Shown in pieces: positions 34,389 to 43,918 of a DNA stretch of 64,000 nt. The stretch lies in assembly GCA_941918925.1 (NCBI GenBank), contig OW799237.1, positions 96,321,015-96,385,014 of the forward strand. The letters are read 5' to 3'. The notes under the pieces were generated by a model. That model saw nothing but the letters and a program-made list of their open reading frames with translations. It did not search any database and was not told the origin of the DNA. How positions within the stretch are numbered: the stretch's first letter is position 1; each line of letters begins with the position of its first letter. Both the position numbers and the translations under genes were made by a program. Source of the stretch: Phyto melanocephala. Lineage: Eukaryota > Arthropoda > Insecta > Diptera > Rhinophoridae.

Positions 34389-34598
34389 CGACTTTTTTTT
34401 TTTTTTTTTTTTTTTTTCTCTTTCTTAAATAAAATATTCTCATTATATTATATTATATTCGTTCATTAATGATATCTAGTAAATGTAAAATGTAAACAGT
34501 TTTCTTTAATTTTAACAATATGTAACCCTGTGTTGTTTTAAGATATTAATCTTGTTATGCAGGATATCAAATAAATAAATAAATAAATAAATAAATAA
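31803..34598 (+). mobile_element. 5'-truncated non-LTR retrotransposon (EN+RT LINE)
   Basis: Inserted in repeat B with a short duplication AAATG at 31798-31802 and 34599-34603. The 5' end starts inside the endonuclease. The 3' end is a (TAAA)n tail at about 34570-34598, after a poly-T tract (34394-34418) and a short 3' UTR. The ORF has no stop codons or frameshifts, which implies a young insertion. RT motifs place it in the broad CR1/Jockey-like group; the exact clade is uncertain. Confidence 0.85.
34394..34418 (+). repeat. Poly-T tract in the LINE 3' UTR
   Basis: An uninterrupted run of T a few bases after the stop codon of the LINE ORF. Possible transcription or assembly artefact site. Confidence 0.7.
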
Positions 34599-34750
34599 AA
34601 ATGTCGCAATAACAAATTGTATTGCGTGAGAATGTCTTATAAATTGGCACTTACATATCAAATTATAAAACAAGCCATTGCAAAAACACTTCTTAGTAAG
34701 ACAGACGATATATAATATTCATTTAAAGTCATTACCTAGTTATGCTGGGT

Positions 34751-36050
34751 ATTAATTTATTAAAAAATTTAATTTTGTTGGATTTTAATGCATTAAAAAG
34801 GAGTTTAAAAAATTTATTTTTAATAAATTTAAATTAATGCTATTTTTTACTTATCGTTATATAGAAATTGTTTTCTAATAATTTATATATTTAAATACAT
34901 TTATGTTTTATTTTTCATTAGTCCGTAAGCAATAAAATTCTTTAGCCTATAGTATATAAATAAAAAAAATAAATTAGTAATTATATTAACAAATAATGTA
35001 TTGACATTCCCCTCTTTTTGCAGAATTCAATGCCTCTTAAAAATCTAATATTTACACTGCATAATAATGGCATCTATGTCATACGAATTGTCGACTCTTT
35101 AAAATCGTATTTTTTCCTTGGAGGATTTTGAATGACAAATAAACAAACGAGTAAAAAAAAAGACAATAAAATTTACAAAGGATTTTTTGGGATACAGGAA
35201 AAGGAGAAATATAAATTCAAGGGGCACTAAAAAATATTATAAATGTATCATAAAATAACTCAAGTCGATAAAAGGTCAAATGTAAGGCAGTAACTATAAG
35301 CATTAAAATCCACAGATACACATACATACATATGTGTATGCATTCAAAAGTACATATATATATGCGCACTCAACAGAGTATTAGCGTGCACGAATACAAT
35401 AGCAACAGTAATAAAAATAAACACATCGAAAATTTCATTTATATATTATGTATGAATAGTTTATTTATTATTATTTTTTTATAACTTTCAAACAAAAAAA
35501 AATTCAAAACGAATATAAACCCAATAAACAGAGCTGGAATGAAAGAGCAAGAACATTTTTATTAGTATAAGAATAAATAAACATTTTTAGCCATTGCAAA
35601 ATCTTTTATAAGAAATATGTATAAACTTTTTTTAAGAAATTTTTTTTTTTAATTTTAAATAAAATTTTAATTAATATGGTGGTGACTTTTGTTTATTCAC
35701 TATTTTCGATTTTAATTGCAGCATTCCCGTACATTTGCTTTAAAAATGTTCTTCATATTTGAAACCACCTACGCTTTCATCATTAGCACTCTTTAGTCGA
35801 GAGCTAAAGTAAGAGAAAAAAATTGACTGCTGGCAAATCAAGATTACCTGAAGACCACAAACGCTTTTGGAGTATAGCGGAAGGATTAAAGAAATTAAAT
35901 TGAGTTTCTACAACGCATCTGAATTTAAACAAAACTCCTCTTACAGATTAATTTTAGTGTCTAGGTATTTTTTATTTCTCACAAGAGTGTGCTCATGAAT
36001 TTATCTCCGTACTTATCGAGACGAAAGGTAGCCTATTTTTATCATAATTC
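34751..36050. other. Gene-free AT-rich region
   Basis: No coding signal, element ends or RNA genes recognised. Confidence 0.45.
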
Positions 36051-36261
36051 AGGGGGCTAATTCTCGCATTCGTTTTCGAAATATAACTCGTATTGAAATT
36101 AATTTCGATAGCGTACAATTTTCTAATGATGTTACTCGATACGAAACGAATCGAGTTTTTAGTTCAGTTTTGTACAGAACTTATTTTTTTTAATATATTT
36201 TTAAATTAAGAAAAATTAAAGCCTATAAAAGTTTTATGTACATAGCGATTTATTGCTATTC

Positions 36262-37001
36262 TTATTGCATTTCGATACCCATATTAAGTGTTTCTAACTC
36301 CTTTCTTCGTATTTGCAACTTTATGTCTTTAATTTGTTTGTCTAAGTATTGCTCCTCTTCCTTAATTTGTAGGCTTTTCTTCTTCACTTCAATTAACTGA
36401 ATATTCAGTTTGACATTCTTTTGTTTTAATTCGAGGTCTTGTTTTTTATTTCTATAAGGGAATCTAATCATTTTAGCATCTCTTTCTGGTAGTTCTTGGT
36501 AGTCATCATATTTTTTTTTAGCAAAGTAGTTTTTGTTTCCCTTTTCTTTACGCTATTTTTTTATGTCTCCGTATTATTATTTTTTCTGGCGCAAATTCTT
36601 CTAAATCGTCATCTTCTATACATGAGGAGTGGTTACTGTCCGAGACTAAGGACAAAGAAGTGCATGGCAAGTCATTATTATGATCTTCAGGTGTAGGTTT
36701 GACTTTGGATCTGTTTGTGTTTTTAAAACTGATCCAAAGCTGTGCACAGCCTTCAGACCCTCAACAGCGACTTCTATGCCAGCAGCAGCCAAGATTTGTT
36801 CCTCTACTTGATTTAAAATTGTTTCTTCATACGGGCCACCACCGGTTCTTTTCTTCGAAGATGTATTAAAAGAAAACTTCTTTTTTACATGTTGTTTTTG
36901 ATCCGCGTATACCTAAACAAAAAAATCATAACTAAAAGTAAAACAATTTTTTCTTGTTATATTACCTTCCGCCACGTTTTCAAATCTGTGTGCTTTGCCA
37001 T
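36262..37001 (-). pseudogene. Myb/SANT-like DNA-binding protein remnant (Harbinger ORF1 type or zeste-like)
   Basis: Minus strand. The first exon-like piece from ATG at 37001 reads MAKHTDLKTWRKV across a 53-bp GT-AG intron (36913-36965). It continues ADQKQHVKKKFSF, KKRTGGGPYEETILNQVEEQ and ILAAAGIEVAVEGLKAV, the basic linker and TGGGP region that follows the Myb/SANT helices in insect zeste-like and Harbinger accessory proteins. A single-base shift near 36710 moves the frame into an acidic region (SSCIEDDDLEEFAPEK). The end is a Lys/Glu-rich coiled coil (36471-36262, ending GIEMQ). The N-terminal helices appear incomplete. Confidence 0.6.
36913..36965 (-). other. 53-bp GT-AG intron in the Myb/SANT-like gene
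   Basis: Donor GGAAG then GTAATATAAC, acceptor TTTGTTTAG then GTATACGC, on the minus strand. Size and sites fit typical short fly introns, and removing it restores the frame. Confidence 0.6.
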
Positions 37002-37247
37002 AAAATTCGCAAAGAACTAGGTTTGTTAGCTTTGACCTAGAAATATAACAATTTACTTAAAAAAAAAACATACATTTTTAACTTACATTTTCTTTTCTGT
37101 TCACTTTTATACTCTAAAACGTTAACTCGAATGATTTTTTGCTAACGAGTTTATACTCGCAAGTTTACATTCGAAATGTAGCTCGTTATCGAATGCCATC
37201 ATTAGAAATTTCGATAGTCAATACTCGATATCGAATGAGAGAATCCC

Positions 37248-38696
37248 AAAAATAAGAAAACTCGCACGTTCGAATATAATTTCGCTCGTATACAGATGCG
37301 GGATTCAGCGCCCAGATTTTTATTTTTCTGCATAACAAATACATTCATGTTTATAATATTGGGATAATAGGACTTAAAAGCAAATATTTTGAACGAAATA
37401 ATTTAATAGTACATGTTAACTTTGAATACTCGAAGCTATTGAACAACCGTTTAACTTAGTACAAAATAAATATTTATTTCATGTTTTCGTGAATTCCCTT
37501 GACTGTCGCGATAAAGGGTGGGCTATTTGTTAATCTAGGTTGTTGTCTATCGGTGTACCAAATTTTATTTAGTTCCGTTCAGAGATTTTTGCGTAATTAA
37601 GTAACAAGCATCTAAACATCCAAACATACAAACCTTTACAGTTATTCTATGAGTAGGATTACATGATATTTTAATGCATGTAGCAATCTTTGATGCCAGC
37701 ACACTCATTAACGAAACTCATAAAATGACAGATTGTTTGCAAAGCGCCGATTCCAAACAAAAGGTATAAATAAGCAATGTAATAGCAATATATTCGATAC
37801 CATCGAAAGTAGTGAAATATATCATCATCTGCTTAAGATATACATTTAGGGGGGATACCGTAGCAGACCTGCTCCATAAACGGGTTCCGTTTGGACCGCC
37901 TTCTTTTTCGAAGTGATTATAAAAAAACCAAATATGTATCATCGGCCTCATTAAGCCCTATGCCGCCACAGTGGTTTACTCTAGACTACTATGACTTTAT
38001 ATTTATTTTATACTAAATATTGAAGTATATGATAAGTCATCATCTGCCTAATATAAATCTGTAGGGGGATATTAAAGCAGACTTCTTCCATAGATAAGTC
38101 CATTTTAGTTTTCCTTCATTCCTCAGTGATTACAAGGATACCGAATAGGTATCACCGTCCTCATGTAGTCCCATGCAACCACAGGCATTTGTGCTATGAT
38201 GACTTCACACTCTAGACTGATAAATATCTACAATTCTCACGACAGCGTTCTTCGCAATCGCCAGCATTTGTTTCAGACTTATTTCCTCCATAGCACTCAC
38301 ATCTAATGTGTGCCTGCCGGTGGTACTAAGTCTGCTGCCAGCCATTGCCGTCTACTCGCGTTGCCATCTCAGAATTCTCAAGTCTTATTCTACAAACATT
38401 ATCCTCCACATCTGCCTTAATACACGCAAACAAGAACCATGGGTACGAAATGATATTTGATAGTTGTTTATCAAAAACAACATCTAGTTACTTTAATTTT
38501 GTTTAATCATTTATTTTGTCACGTAATAAAGCTTCTGTTTAAACAAACTTCTGTTTAATACAAGCTTAAATAAAACATAAAAAAAATCGAATTCAATTCA
38601 ATATATGCACAACGTTATCTTCTGTTTATCATTTCACGTTTGCTTTTAACGATAATTTCGATATAATTATTCCTTAAAAATAGGGCGATTTAAAAA
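37248..38696. other. Gene-free region with repeat fragments
   Basis: At 37550-37665 the sequence GTACCAAATTTTATTTAG, then TAAGTAACAAGCATC and TAAACATCCAAACATAC, resembles the 3' end of RTE-type LINEs and their SINEs. At 37800-38230 two diverged head-to-tail copies of about 215 bp share ATCATCTGCYTAA, TAGGGGGATA and the AGCAGAC and CCGYCCTCAT blocks. The GC-richer stretch 38230-38420 was not recognised. Confidence 0.45.
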
Positions 38697-39106
38697 TAAG
38701 TAAGAGCGCTATATTCGGCCGTTCCGAATCTGATGATATCCTTCACCGTCATGTAGAGAGGAATAATGACCACATCATAGCTTGGCTTGGATTTTATATT
38801 TCATGCAATACACCATTTTTCTATATTACTTCCGACGACATCTTTGAGTTTAAATATTTACATAGTTAGTGTATTCTACTAGTCAAGCCCTTTCATTTGA
38901 TACCCATATTGTTTGGGTTGAAAAAATTTGCTCCGCCATTTTGTTTCAGGTGCCATCTTGGATTTTACACTTTTTTATAGTTTACGACATTGTTTTGGTC
39001 GAGCACTTTTTTTAAATTATATTTTATTGATTGATATTGTATAAATTTTACACGAAATTACAAAACCATATATACCCTCTTACACTGTCGTTTGAAGGGT
39101 ATAAAA
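38697..39106 (+). repeat. mini-me/DINE-like repeat, copy 4 (short)
   Basis: Starts AAGTAAGAGCGCTATATTCG with a damaged hairpin (ATTCGGCCGTTCCGAAT) and a TATCCTTCACCGTCATGTAG block; ends TTTGAAGGGTATAAAA. It lacks the (GGACAGAC)n tract. CGCCATTTTG and GCCATCTTGGATTTTA blocks are shared with 62150-62200. Confidence 0.65.
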
Positions 39107-39437
39107 AATAATTGGAAATAACCATTTAATGTAAGAGTCAAAAACAATATTATCACCAGGTAATAAAGTTTTTTTTTAAATAATAACTTGGTTTCAACTG
39201 TTCTTCTTCTCGCTTAAAAAGTTTTTATTATTTAAAAAGATTGACATTTGAACAAAATGTACAAAAAATTTTTAAAAATATAAATATGAAACAAGTAAGA
39301 GCACTATATTCGGCTGTGCCGAATCTTTTATACCCACCACCAATTTTGTGTACATTTAAAGCACAATATTTATTATTTTGTTAATCATTATGGAATAATC
39401 TCTTTATAATAAAATATGTATCACTTTATTTGTAGAA

Positions 39438-40037
39438 GGTGGTTAAATTTTAAGGGCCCATGTTGAAAGTGAACTACACCTAGTCTTTAAGTTTGTTTTC
39501 TGCATTTCACTTGACATTTCTCAATCTCAAACTTACTCATTTTGATCCGTGGAAAGATACGCAAATGAGCAACGCTTTAAAGTTATTCAGGTTTCTTATA
39601 AAAATGGGCGTTCAAATCAAAATGCATTTTGTGCACTTCGTAATTCTTTTGATCAACATAATCGTTCAAATTCGTCCACAATCGGGAGAATTGTAAAAAA
39701 TATTTAAATTTCTGCAAAACAGGTCTGCATAAAATGTTAGAAAATCTGTGAATGCCTTCTTAGTTTGTTGAATGGGAACTATTGCTGTTTTTTGCGATAG
39801 TGTGGCAAAAGAGCAGTCAACCTCGACTCATCATCATGCCCAATAATTGAGCATCAACATTGTCATTGAAAATTTGGACCATCAGATAGAGGAGTGGCGC
39901 CAAGGATGGGGGGGGGGGTCATTTGGCCGATATTTTGTTAAATACATAATTGAACCATACAAATATTATCATTATAAAAAGAAATAATAATATCCTAAGT
40001 AATTTGTGTTTTATTTAAATACAACATCGGTCCTTAA
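39438..40037 (+). pseudogene. Mariner-like insert in DINE-like copy 5
   Basis: Left end AAGGTGGTTAAATTTTAAGG and right end ACATCGGTCCTTAAA, the latter cut short of the usual CACCCTT. The body reads the decayed DUF4817-type helix-turn-helix region (GGGCGTTCAAATC, then CAACATAATCGTTCAAATTC). At 39780-39830 it gives the uninterrupted reference for the target site of the element at 10573-11328. Confidence 0.65.
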
Positions 40038-40094
40038 ATGAAATGAAATTCAATGAAAGTGTGTTAAAGTAGCTGTGTCAATAAAGTTTCTACT

Positions 40095-41095
40095 AATAAA
40101 TACAACTTAAATATTTCAATATAGCCCTTTATTTTCCCAAAAACTTTGTCAATAGTGAAATTACATGAATTTAAGATAAACCGTTGTATGGGAGGTAGGC
40201 GTTAAAGTGGCCGTGTCACCTAAACTTTTTGGCACAACAATAACATTGATTAGAAGGATATACACAGCAAATTTGATCATCATACCTCTAATTTTGGCGG
40301 TTTTATGAGCTTTTAAATTTCAATAACGGTAGATTACGTGAAAAGTGGGCGTTATAGTAGGCGTGTCAAAGTTGTTTTGGCGAATGAGTACAACTTAGGT
40401 GTTTCAATATAGTCCTTTATTATTCCAAAATCTTTATTAATAGAGGAATTATATGAATTTTAAGTAAAACGTTATATGGGAGGTGGGCGTAAAAGTGGGC
40501 GTGGCGCCTTAATTTTCTGGCGCAGTAATGACATTGCCTAGGGGGATATACGTAGCAAATTTTATCATCATACCTCTTATTTTGGCGGTTTTATGAGCTT
40601 TTAAATTTCATTAACGGTATATAACGTGAAAAGTGGGCGTTATAGTAGGCGTGTCAAAGTTATTTTTGCGAATGAGTACAACTTAGGTGTTTCAATATAG
40701 TCCTTTATTATTCTAAAATCTTTATTAATAGAGGAATTATATGAATTTTAAGTAAAACGTTATATGGGAGGTGGGCGTAAAAAAGGGCGTGGCGCCTTAA
40801 TTTTCTGGCGCAGTAATGACATTGCCTAAAAGGATATACGTAGCGAATTTGATCATCATACCTCTAATTTTGACGGTTTTATGAGCTTTTAAATTTCATT
40901 AACGGTATATAACGTGAAAAGTGGGCGTTATAGTGGGCGTGTCAAAAATGTATTTTCGAATGAGTACAACTGAGATGTTTCAGTATAGCCCTTTATTATT
41001 CCAAAATCTACATAAATTGAGAAATTATATGAATTTGGGGTAAAACGTTATATGGGAGGTGGGCGTAAAAGTGGGCGTGGCACATTGATTTTCCG
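40095..41095 (+). repeat. 288-bp tandem array (three full units plus a partial)
   Basis: The anchor AATGAGTACAACTTAGGTGT (or close variants) lies at 40095, 40383, 40671 and 40959, exactly 288 bp apart each time. Each unit holds TTATATGGGAGGTGGGCGT and GCGTTATAGTAGGCGTGTC. Units 2 and 3 are nearly identical while unit 1 is more diverged. The fourth is cut after about 137 bp by the shared downstream region. Confidence 0.9.
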
Positions 41096-41705
41096 TTACA
41101 AAAAAGCGTCTCACCAATAAGCAAAGTGTGCAAAATTTCAGAGTCGTACATCCAATTTTGTTGCTTTTATGACGTTTTTGTTTTTAAATATACCGAAAAA
41201 TACACTGTGCGGTATAAATTTTCGTACATTTTGATCGATAACTCCTCTCCTAATGCATAGATTTAGATAATTTTCAGCGAAAAATATTGTTTTTACTCAC
41301 GAAATATATTTTCGAAGTTTCATGAGTCTACGTTAATGCGTTTGGACACAATTCCATTTTATTCGATGTTTGAAGGACACGGTTTTTTCGACCTACTCTT
41401 GCTTTTCGATCTATAACTCTCTTCCTAATATTCCGACTTAGCCCATTTTCAATACCAAACAAACCTTGTCTATAAGAAAGATTCTGGCAAAATTTGAGCC
41501 CCCTAGCTTTTTCGGTGCGACCTCTATCGTGCTTTCAACAGACGGACAGACGGACAGACGGACGGACATAGCTAGATCGTCATAAAATCAAACCACGATT
41601 TAGAATATATATACTTTATGGGGTCTAAAATGGATATTTCGATGTGTTACAAACGGAATGACAAAATGAGTATACCCCCACCATTTTTTTGGTGGCGGGT
41701 ATAAA

Positions 41706-42226
41706 AACTGATAAAATGCAAAAGATATATTGGTAAACAAAATTTTACATAAAAAGGTAAGTATAATTAATATGATAAATAGTAAAAAAACAATAATTTG
41801 CTGTAGAAAAGAGCAAACAGTGTCCAATTTATTTGTAATCATGACATGATTATTGCATGATACTTAAACTAAACACAATAATGATTGCTTACAACAATAA
41901 TATATTTTAACCGCATTTGTACAATCACAGAATGTTGCTCTTAAATTATGATTACCACAATCATGTTTTTTCTTTGCTTTTAGTTGGCGTTCATAAGTTT
42001 AAAAAGTAGTCGACAAACTTTGCTTGGTTGCTATTAAGAAAGAATGGTTTAATGCAAAAGACAGTGTAAAATTCTCAATACAAAACTCCGATAGCAATCA
42101 ACTGTTTTAACCAGCATTCTTGAAAAACTAGATTTGAATATTCAATTCAATTGACGTAGGACAAGCTAAAATTGCTTGTTGGGCTGAATACATCATTACA
42201 TATGAGATGGAGAAAAATTTTTGAAT
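41706..42226. other. AT-rich spacer with a MITE end
   Basis: At about 41957-41985, GATTACCACAATCATG followed by TTTTTTCTTTGC resembles the right end of the nested element at 10573-11328 (TAACCATGG, TTTTTCTTTGCGT). No matching left end is clear. Confidence 0.4.
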
Positions 42227-42361
42227 TTAACCTATTACCGCCTGCACATAGATCGGCTGGTATGATTTTTATGAAATTTGGATATGTGTGCCTGGAAGCC
42301 CATAGAAGTTGATTAAAAAAAAAAATTTTTTTTACCCGAGCTCCGATCTGAGAAATGGCAT

Positions 42362-42377
42362 GGGTATTTAAATACCC
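42362..42377. promoter_or_regulatory. piggyBac 2 subterminal palindrome (left)
   Basis: GGGTATTTAAATACCC, perfect 16-bp palindrome 131 bp inside the left end. Followed by GACAGGCA, which partly repeats the terminal GGCAGG motif. Confidence 0.65.
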
Positions 42378-42607
42378 GACAGGCATTCGTGTGAAGTATT
42401 TACTTTCACCTTATCATTACATTTTACAAACATTTTTATTGTATAATTACAAGGCACATTGAATCAGGTGTATGCACATAAGAACAAACTTTTGACAATT
42501 ATAAAGAAAAGCACAGCTGATCATCAGTTGTTGGTTTGCAATCACCTAAGTAAATATGCATTGGTAAATTTATAAATAAAGTCTAATACGGAATTTTGGG
42601 ATTCAAA

Positions 42608-43402
42608 ATGATTCGTCGACATAAAATTCTAACTGCTGTCGAGTTGCAAGCTCTTTTTGATAGTTGTTTTGATGAGGACAGTGATGGAGAGGAGAACTCT
42701 ATCCAACACGCAGACACCGTTGATGTCATCATAACGCCACCCGATGACGTCGATAATGTTAGTGACAATGAAGAATTGGACGAAAATGTTCAACTGTTGC
42801 GCGATGAGCCGGAGCTGCCTAATGAGATTGCTGAAAAATTCGAAATCGAATGTGTTTACAATGACACCAACCAGTACATGCCATCAGGTGGTGATAATGA
42901 AACGGTAAGTAATGAAGGCGAAGAAGAAGAAGATGATACACCGGTAGCCTCAGCATCTAGTGGTCGTAAATCAACATTGAAGTCAAAAAAGGCACCGAAG
43001 CGTCCTAGAATCAATGAAGGAGTTAAAGCAAAATGGTCTCGGTCACATAACTATCGATTCGGTAAGACTCCATTCGATGATACGGCCAATTCATACAAAG
43101 CGATGTATGAACAAATTGGTGCCATGAATCCAGTGCAGCTTTGGGAGATGTTTATCGATGAGGAGGTGTTAAATTTGTTGGTTACTTCAACCAACCATTA
43201 CGCTGCGACCAACAATTGTCCATCGTTCATGACATCAACTAGCGAAATGAAAACATTTTTGAGCTTGTTGTATATCACAGGCTACCATACTTTGCCGCAA
43301 ATACATATCTATTGGTCAAATCGAGTATCATTGGGATGTGCACTAATAAAAGAATTTATTTCAAGGGTCAAGTGTTGCACCAGATCAGAAGAAGATTGCT
43401 AA
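42608..43402 (+). CDS. piggyBac transposase N-terminal fragment (264 aa)
   Basis: Starts at the ATG at 42608 in a good context (CAAAATG). Acidic N-terminal segment (FDSCFDEDSDGEENS), a basic patch (KSKKAPKRPR, likely nuclear localisation), then the conserved start of the DDE_Tnp_1_7 domain: PVQLWEMFIDEEVLNLLV, TNHYAATNN, FLSLLYITGYHTLPQ and IYWSNR. The frame then leaves homology after residue 245 or so and ends in an unrelated cysteine-containing tail (VKCCTRSEEDC). The three catalytic aspartates and the genuine C-terminal domain are missing. The open frame up to the deletion suggests recent loss or retained use. Confidence 0.85.
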   Translation: MIRRHKILTAVELQALFDSCFDEDSDGEENSIQHADTVDVIITPPDDVDNVSDNEELDENVQLLRDEPELPNEIAEKFEIECVYNDTNQYMPSGGDNETVSNEGEEEEDDTPVASASSGRKSTLKSKKAPKRPRINEGVKAKWSRSHNYRFGKTPFDDTANSYKAMYEQIGAMNPVQLWEMFIDEEVLNLLVTSTNHYAATNNCPSFMTSTSEMKTFLSLLYITGYHTLPQIHIYWSNRVSLGCALIKEFISRVKCCTRSEEDC

Positions 43403-43532
43403 GGCTAAGTGATTTATTTCATGTTTTTTTAATAAATTTACAAAATATTCAATTTATATATGATTTTTATTCATTTAAAAAAAATTTTTTTTAGTAAAAC
43501 AAAAGTATGAATTTTTAGTACTATGGACTGTC

Positions 43533-43548
43533 GGGTATTTAAATACCC
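43533..43548. promoter_or_regulatory. piggyBac 2 subterminal palindrome (right, inner)
   Basis: GGGTATTTAAATACCC, identical to the copies at 42362 and 43883; 131 bp downstream of the ORF stop. Confidence 0.65.
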
Positions 43549-43882
43549 ATTTCCATTTGACCAGATATGACAGCCAAATGTATTGACATATGCCTACTAT
43601 ATTGTTTTTATTGCATAGTATACAACTTAAGCTATTCGCTAAAAGTGGACGTTTTTAATTTGTCCCATTTTCCAATGTTTGGCAGCACTTTTCCGAAGCA
43701 TTTTCAGACTAAGAAAAATCTTCGATTTTTGTCCGTGAAAAACAAAAGGTAAACTAAATTAAAACAAAATCTGCTAAGCAGTTTAATTTAGTCCAAACTT
43801 TCGTCCTTTTTATAAAACAAAAAGCATAGCGATATTTTTCACCTGGCCCGTGCTACAATTTTTTATATATCAACATTCTCTT

Positions 43883-43898
43883 GGGTATTTAAATACCC
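43883..43898. promoter_or_regulatory. piggyBac 2 subterminal palindrome (right, outer)
   Basis: GGGTATTTAAATACCC, 16 bp inside the right end, followed by ATTAGGCAGG. Confidence 0.65.
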
Positions 43899-43918
43899 AT
43901 TAGGCAGGAATGGGTTAA

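Larger units (their letters stand above)
31313..34750 (+). repeat. Dispersed repeat B, copy interrupted by a LINE
   Basis: From the TACCCA at about 31316 to GCTGGGTA near 34750. The parts outside the LINE (31313-31802 and 34599-34750) align with 8250-9006. The target-site comparison is direct: AGCAAATTTCACAACAAGAA in the empty copy against AGCAAAT, then the LINE, then AATGTCGCAATAACAAATTG here. Confidence 0.65.
36060..37247 (-). mobile_element. Element with imperfect long terminal repeats carrying a Myb/SANT-like gene
   Basis: Ends share ATTCTCGCATTCG (left, 36060) and ATTCTCTCATTCG (inverted from about 37244), with further shared blocks TTTCGATA and TTCTAATGATG about 50-75 bp inside, so the terminal repeats are long and diverged. 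The body is a Myb/SANT-like gene (minus strand) without a DDE transposase. The second ORF of PIF/Harbinger transposons is of this kind. Target duplication is not clear. Interpretation as a Harbinger derivative is inference. Confidence 0.5.
39291..41705 (+). repeat. mini-me/DINE-1-like composite repeat, copy 5 (full form)
   Basis: 2415 bp from ACAAGTAAGAGCACTATATT to TTGGTGGCGGGTATAAAA. It is the fuller version of the copy at 508-1834: the same nested mariner-like insert (39438-40037), then an array of 288-bp units (40095-41095), then the (GGACAGAC)n tract (41540-41566) and the ATATATACTTTATGGGGTC block. It has no Rep/helicase, so it is non-autonomous. The shared composite organisation shows that insert and host repeat were copied together. 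Confidence 0.8.
42231..43914 (+). mobile_element. Internally deleted piggyBac element 2 with both ends
   Basis: 1684 bp between TTAA at 42227-42230 and TTAA at 43915-43918. Left end CCTATTACCGCCTG; right end, inverted, CCCATTCCTGCCTA (10 of 14 the same). The 16-bp palindrome GGGTATTTAAATACCC occurs three times, at 42362-42377, 43533-43548 and 43883-43898, all near the ends. The single ORF (42608-43402) is only the N-terminal part of a transposase; the DDD core is deleted. It could still be moved by a transposase from a full-length relative. Confidence 0.85.

Noticed and set aside
40095..41095. CRISPR-like array
   Set aside because: The 288-bp units are contiguous repeats without short unique spacers; a tandem repeat inside a fly transposable element.
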